Positions 61,539 to 64,000 of a stretch of DNA of 64,000 nucleotides are shown here, piece after piece (positions within the stretch are counted from its first letter, which is position 1; every line of letters starts with the position of its first letter). The DNA lies in assembly GCF_020034665.1 (NCBI RefSeq), contig NZ_JAIQDI010000001.1, positions 3,348,001-3,412,000 on the forward strand. The letters run 5' to 3'. Under the pieces are notes generated by a model. It ran no database searches. It saw nothing but the letters and a program-made list of their open reading frames with translations, and was not told the origin of the DNA. This DNA is from Niabella beijingensis (GTDB taxonomy: Bacteria > Bacteroidota > Bacteroidia > Chitinophagales > Chitinophagaceae). Position numbers and translations under genes: made by a program.

Positions 61539-62109
61539 TGTCTTTTTTTGCTTTTTTAAGCATTTTTTGGATCAGCAATTTTAAATTCCTTTTCCCATTT
61601 TGTATATAACTTTTTACCTGGAGCAGGCTGTAGCCTTCAGAGGCACTGATCTCCTGGTAGCTCTTTTTTTTCAGGTAAAACAGAATTACGGCCTGCCGTT
61701 GCTCCGCATTCAGGGACTCCAGGGCTTCCTTCAGCAATTCCGGACTGACAGCCTCCTTTTCCGGGTCCTCCTCCGGTGCTTCGGTGACGGAATTGTTCTC
61801 GGTCAGTTCCACCGGAACAGTCCTTTTTTTATCCCGCAACACCGAAAGACAGTGATTTTTCGCCACAGTGTACAGCCACGACTTGAAATAGTCGATCCGG
61901 TACTTGTGCACTTCCTGGATCACTTTTAAAAAAACCTGTTGTACCGCGTCCTGCGCCTGGGTTTCATCCTTAAGATACTTCATACATACCCCGAAAAGCA
62001 GAAGGGTATAACGTTCCAGCAATATACCCAGCCATGAACTGTCGCGTTCCTGCAGGTGTCGTTGCAGCAATTCCTGGTCACTGATATGGTCATAGCGGCT
62101 ATTGCTCAC
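61531..62109 (-). CDS. RNA polymerase ECF sigma factor
   Basis: An ECF sigma factor of about 192 residues. Region 2 includes EAQAQDAVQQVFLKVIQEVHKY-like sequence (DETQAQDAVQQVFLKVIQEV), and KSWLYTVAKNHCLSVLRDKKR completes it. A short acidic linker with EAPEEDPEKEA leads to region 4, LNAEQRQAVILFYLKKKSYQEIS. No ATG is available. I chose the GTG at 62109, which gives the usual SDQELLQRHLQERDSSWLGIL start. A TTG at 62145 would add 12 codons but lies inside a TAATCTTG promoter-like element. It overlaps the anti-sigma-like gene by 8 bases. Confidence 0.88.
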   Translation of the reverse strand: MSNSRYDHISDQELLQRHLQERDSSWLGILLERYTLLLFGVCMKYLKDETQAQDAVQQVFLKVIQEVHKYRIDYFKSWLYTVAKNHCLSVLRDKKRTVPVELTENNSVTEAPEEDPEKEAVSPELLKEALESLNAEQRQAVILFYLKKKSYQEISASEGYSLLQVKSYIQNGKRNLKLLIQKMLKKAKKDNG

Positions 62110-62238
62110 AGAAATAAAGGTATTTAAACTATCTGTAAGATGCAAGATTAAACAGATTCCATAAAACAGTGTTTTAATACTGATGGCGTTGCATTGTTAA
62201 GTTTTATCTTTACAGAAGGCGTCAAAACAATCAAAAAG

Positions 62239-63042
62239 ATGAAATACGGAATAGTGGTAGTGCCGGCGGCACCGGTTCGTAAAAAACCGCATCATAAGTT
62301 TGAAATGGTGAATCAATTGCTGTTTGGAGAAAAACTGATCCTGCTCTCGGTGAAGCAAAAGGGCTGGTATAAGGTGAAAAGCCTGTATGACGGGTATAAA
62401 GGATGGGTGACCCAGCATATGATCCATGAGATCGATAAGGACACGGCGAAAACCACAACGTACGGTCTTGCCGGTGAGCTGCTGAACACCATACAGGTAA
62501 ACGATTTGCCGATGCATATCCCTATGGGATCTTTTATAGGGGAGGCCGTGAAGGGAAAGGGACGCATCGGTAATTGGGACTATGAATATAAAGGTACGCT
62601 GGCCGGCAGCGTTGCAGATCCGGCTGCCGCAAAGGCCGCAATTGAGAAATACGGAAAAGAATGGTTGAACGCTCCCTACTTATGGGGAGGGAAAACCATA
62701 CTGGGCGTGGATTGCAGCGGTTTTGCACAAACGATTTTTAAAATGGCGGGGATCCCGTTGCTGCGCGATGCCTGGCAGCAGGCACAGGAGGGCCGTGTTG
62801 TAAAAAAGCTGGAGGAGGCCGCGTTGGGTGATCTGGCGTTTTTTGACGACCGGCAGGAGATCGTACACGTGGGCATTCTGCTGGGGCCGGACCGGATCAT
62901 TCATTCCTCGGGAAAAGTACGCATCGATACAATTGATAAAAAGGGGATCATCAGCAGTGAAACCGGAAAACGCACCCATCGTTTAAAACTGATCAAACGG
63001 ATGCCGCAACTTATTCGATCGACTGAAGGATCGACCGGTTAA
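62239..63042 (+). CDS. NlpC/P60 (C40) peptidase with SH3-like N-terminus
   Basis: A 267-residue cysteine peptidase that probably cuts peptidoglycan stem peptides. About 1-60 is a bacterial SH3-like domain (PVRKKPHHKFEMVNQLLFGE and GWYKVKSLYDGYKGWV). The C-terminal NlpC/P60 domain has LGVDCSGFAQTIFKMAGI with Cys159, LGDLAFFD, IVHVGILL with His210 and a third polar residue near IIHSSGKV. No signal peptide is visible from this ATG (62239). The frame could be extended to a TTG at 62194, but that part has no signal-peptide character either. The enzyme may therefore act in the cytoplasm on imported muropeptides. Confidence 0.9.
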   Translation: MKYGIVVVPAAPVRKKPHHKFEMVNQLLFGEKLILLSVKQKGWYKVKSLYDGYKGWVTQHMIHEIDKDTAKTTTYGLAGELLNTIQVNDLPMHIPMGSFIGEAVKGKGRIGNWDYEYKGTLAGSVADPAAAKAAIEKYGKEWLNAPYLWGGKTILGVDCSGFAQTIFKMAGIPLLRDAWQQAQEGRVVKKLEEAALGDLAFFDDRQEIVHVGILLGPDRIIHSSGKVRIDTIDKKGIISSETGKRTHRLKLIKRMPQLIRSTEGSTG

Positions 63043-63673
63043 AGTAATAGTAATCATAGAGCATGCCGCTGGGTATGGCGCGATTGCCGGCATATTTCAT
63101 ACGCAACACCACCAGCAGCGCCAATTCTCCATCGTCCTTTACATACCATGCCACGGAAATAGGTGCTGCCAGGGAAGCGCTCATCGCATGATTGGTAATC
63201 GCACCCTCCCTTACACCCTTTATGTTCTTTAACTGCGCTTCCCCCTGCACGGACAGGTTCCGGCGGATTTTTTTGTTGATCTTTTTGTATTCCCGTTTCA
63301 GGGCCCTGACCGTTTCAGCCGTACTGTCAAAAAAACCGGTGATCTGGTACAATACGACCGTATCCATGAACGGCTTTGCCGTACGGATCATCCGTTTTTT
63401 TTCAGCCAGCAATACTTCGATCCGGTTTGCGCGGATGGTAAAGGGATTGAATGATTTATAGTCGCCCTGCACAGAAAAAAGACTGGTATCCGATTTATCG
63501 GAGGATTCGGTGATGTTCAGTTGAGGATCGGTTTTAACTGCATCTACAAAAGCAGAGAACTGTCCGGAAAAGGGGTCGACCCGGAAATAGTCTTTCACCA
63601 CTTTAAAAAACTGGTCTTGTGCGGCAGCAGTACCAACCCATATAAAAAGTATAAAGGAAAGCAGGTATCTCAT
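63011..63673 (-). CDS. Exported protein of unknown function
   Basis: A 220-residue protein with a signal peptide (MRYLLSFILFIWVGTAAA, cleavage near QDQ). The rest alternates beta and helical parts, with a basic segment (ALKREYKKINKKIRRNL, about 126-142) and a C-terminal run of aromatic residues (GMLYDYYYFNRSIL). No family was recognised. It converges with the NlpC/P60 gene and overlaps its 3' end by 32 bases. It lies 12 bases after the pyrophosphatase gene on the same strand, so the two may be co-transcribed. Confidence 0.6.
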   Translation of the reverse strand: MRYLLSFILFIWVGTAAAQDQFFKVVKDYFRVDPFSGQFSAFVDAVKTDPQLNITESSDKSDTSLFSVQGDYKSFNPFTIRANRIEVLLAEKKRMIRTAKPFMDTVVLYQITGFFDSTAETVRALKREYKKINKKIRRNLSVQGEAQLKNIKGVREGAITNHAMSASLAAPISVAWYVKDDGELALLVVLRMKYAGNRAIPSGMLYDYYYFNRSILQSIE

Positions 63674-63685
63674 TTAAGCAGGCGG

Positions 63686-64000
63686 TCAGGGCATTTCTTT
63701 GAATTTCTTTTTATAATAATCAATGGCTTCGGAGATAATGGACAAAGCAGTTTCTTTATCCTGGAAGGTATCTATTTCCACCTTTTTACTTTCGAGCACT
63801 TTGTATTGCTCAAAAAAGTTACGCATTTCCAGCAGGAAATGATGGGGCAGCTCATCAATATTTTCATAGTGGTTGACAGAAGGGTCATCAATGGCCACCG
63901 CAATGATCTTGTCATCCCGTTCACCGCTGTCAATCATCTGCATATTTCCGATGACTTTAGCTCTTACCAGGCAAAAGGAACGGATCGTCTGCGAGCAAAG
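63686..64000 (-). CDS. ppa: Inorganic pyrophosphatase, C-terminal part (partial)
   Basis: The last 105 codons of a family I soluble pyrophosphatase, which hydrolyses diphosphate to orthophosphate and so drives biosynthetic reactions. The visible part reads VRAKVIGNMQMIDSGERDDK and IIAVAIDDPSVNHYENIDEL. It holds the conserved D-x-G-E-x-D-D-K metal-binding segment, and ends in helices with YYKKKFKEMP. The frame is open to the edge of the window, so the N-terminal half lies beyond 64000. Confidence 0.92.
   Translation of the reverse strand, partial: LCSQTIRSFCLVRAKVIGNMQMIDSGERDDKIIAVAIDDPSVNHYENIDELPHHFLLEMRNFFEQYKVLESKKVEIDTFQDKETALSIISEAIDYYKKKFKEMP

Noticed and set aside
1..64000. tRNA or rRNA genes
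   Set aside because: No cloverleaf with the conserved TψC-loop or rRNA core sequence was noticed on either strand; a covariance-model scan would be needed to be certain.

Overview
The window reads as chromosomal DNA of a member of the Bacteroidota, most likely the Chitinophagaceae. I infer this from the SusC/SusD pair, the TAnnTTTG-type promoters, the many ECF sigma/anti-sigma pairs, the DUF2752/TM2 genes and the gene content overall. The genus cannot be fixed from sequence alone. No rRNA, tRNA, complete insertion sequence, prophage or CRISPR array was found.

Layout. 1-2020: end of the ribosomal alpha operon (rpsD end, rpoA, rplQ) closed by a strong terminator. 2.2-4.8 kb: PEP carboxylase. 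4.8-10.3 kb: plant-glycoside genes (GH78 rhamnosidase and, divergently, a GH127-type arabinofuranosidase) plus a metallo-beta-lactamase-fold hydrolase behind a perfect inverted repeat. 10.5-12.0 kb: ECF sigma/anti-sigma operon. 12.2-13.1 kb: C-terminal half of a split transketolase. 13.4-19.5 kb: the rod-shape/elongasome operon mreB-mreC-mreD-mrdA-rodA. 19.7-23.1 kb: a second sigma/anti-sigma operon with two paralogous outer-membrane barrels. 23.1-25.0 kb: two exported proteins.

25-50.4 kb is an accessory carbohydrate region. It holds a SusD/SusC pair, a GDSL acetylesterase, two poorly characterised glycoside-hydrolase-like proteins, two almost identical nagB genes 11 kb apart, a Tat-exported GH109-like enzyme, a NagP/FucP-type transporter, nagA and a LacI-type regulator. 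Between the nagB copies lies a D-amino-acid-type cluster (RidA, D-threonine-aldolase-like enzyme, 3-hydroxyacyl-CoA-dehydrogenase-like enzyme, M19 dipeptidase, broken amidohydrolase). Five copies of a GGTAACGTTATC-like palindrome with a central CG lie in three intergenic regions: susC/esterase, nagB1/ridA and nagB2/transporter. I infer one LacI-controlled amino-sugar regulon. Extracellular glycan would be imported by SusCD and trimmed in the periplasm. The sugar would then cross the inner membrane, be deacetylated by NagA and be deaminated by NagB to fructose-6-phosphate. No GlcNAc kinase or hexosaminidase is present here.

The same region carries three families of non-coding repeats: a hairpin mosaic at 39.6-40.3 kb beside the truncated amidohydrolase, a triplicated CACAAAG-type element at 31.1-31.5 kb, and four dispersed CACAGAT/ATCTGTG elements.

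50.5-64 kb is mostly housekeeping: a TonB-dependent receptor, TM2 and DUF2752 membrane proteins, a NatAB-like ABC exporter, a zinc-dependent phospholipase-C/S1-P1-like protein, an FAD oxidoreductase, a YdeI-like protein, a Mur ligase, a third sigma/anti-sigma pair, an NlpC/P60 peptidase, and inorganic pyrophosphatase running off the end.
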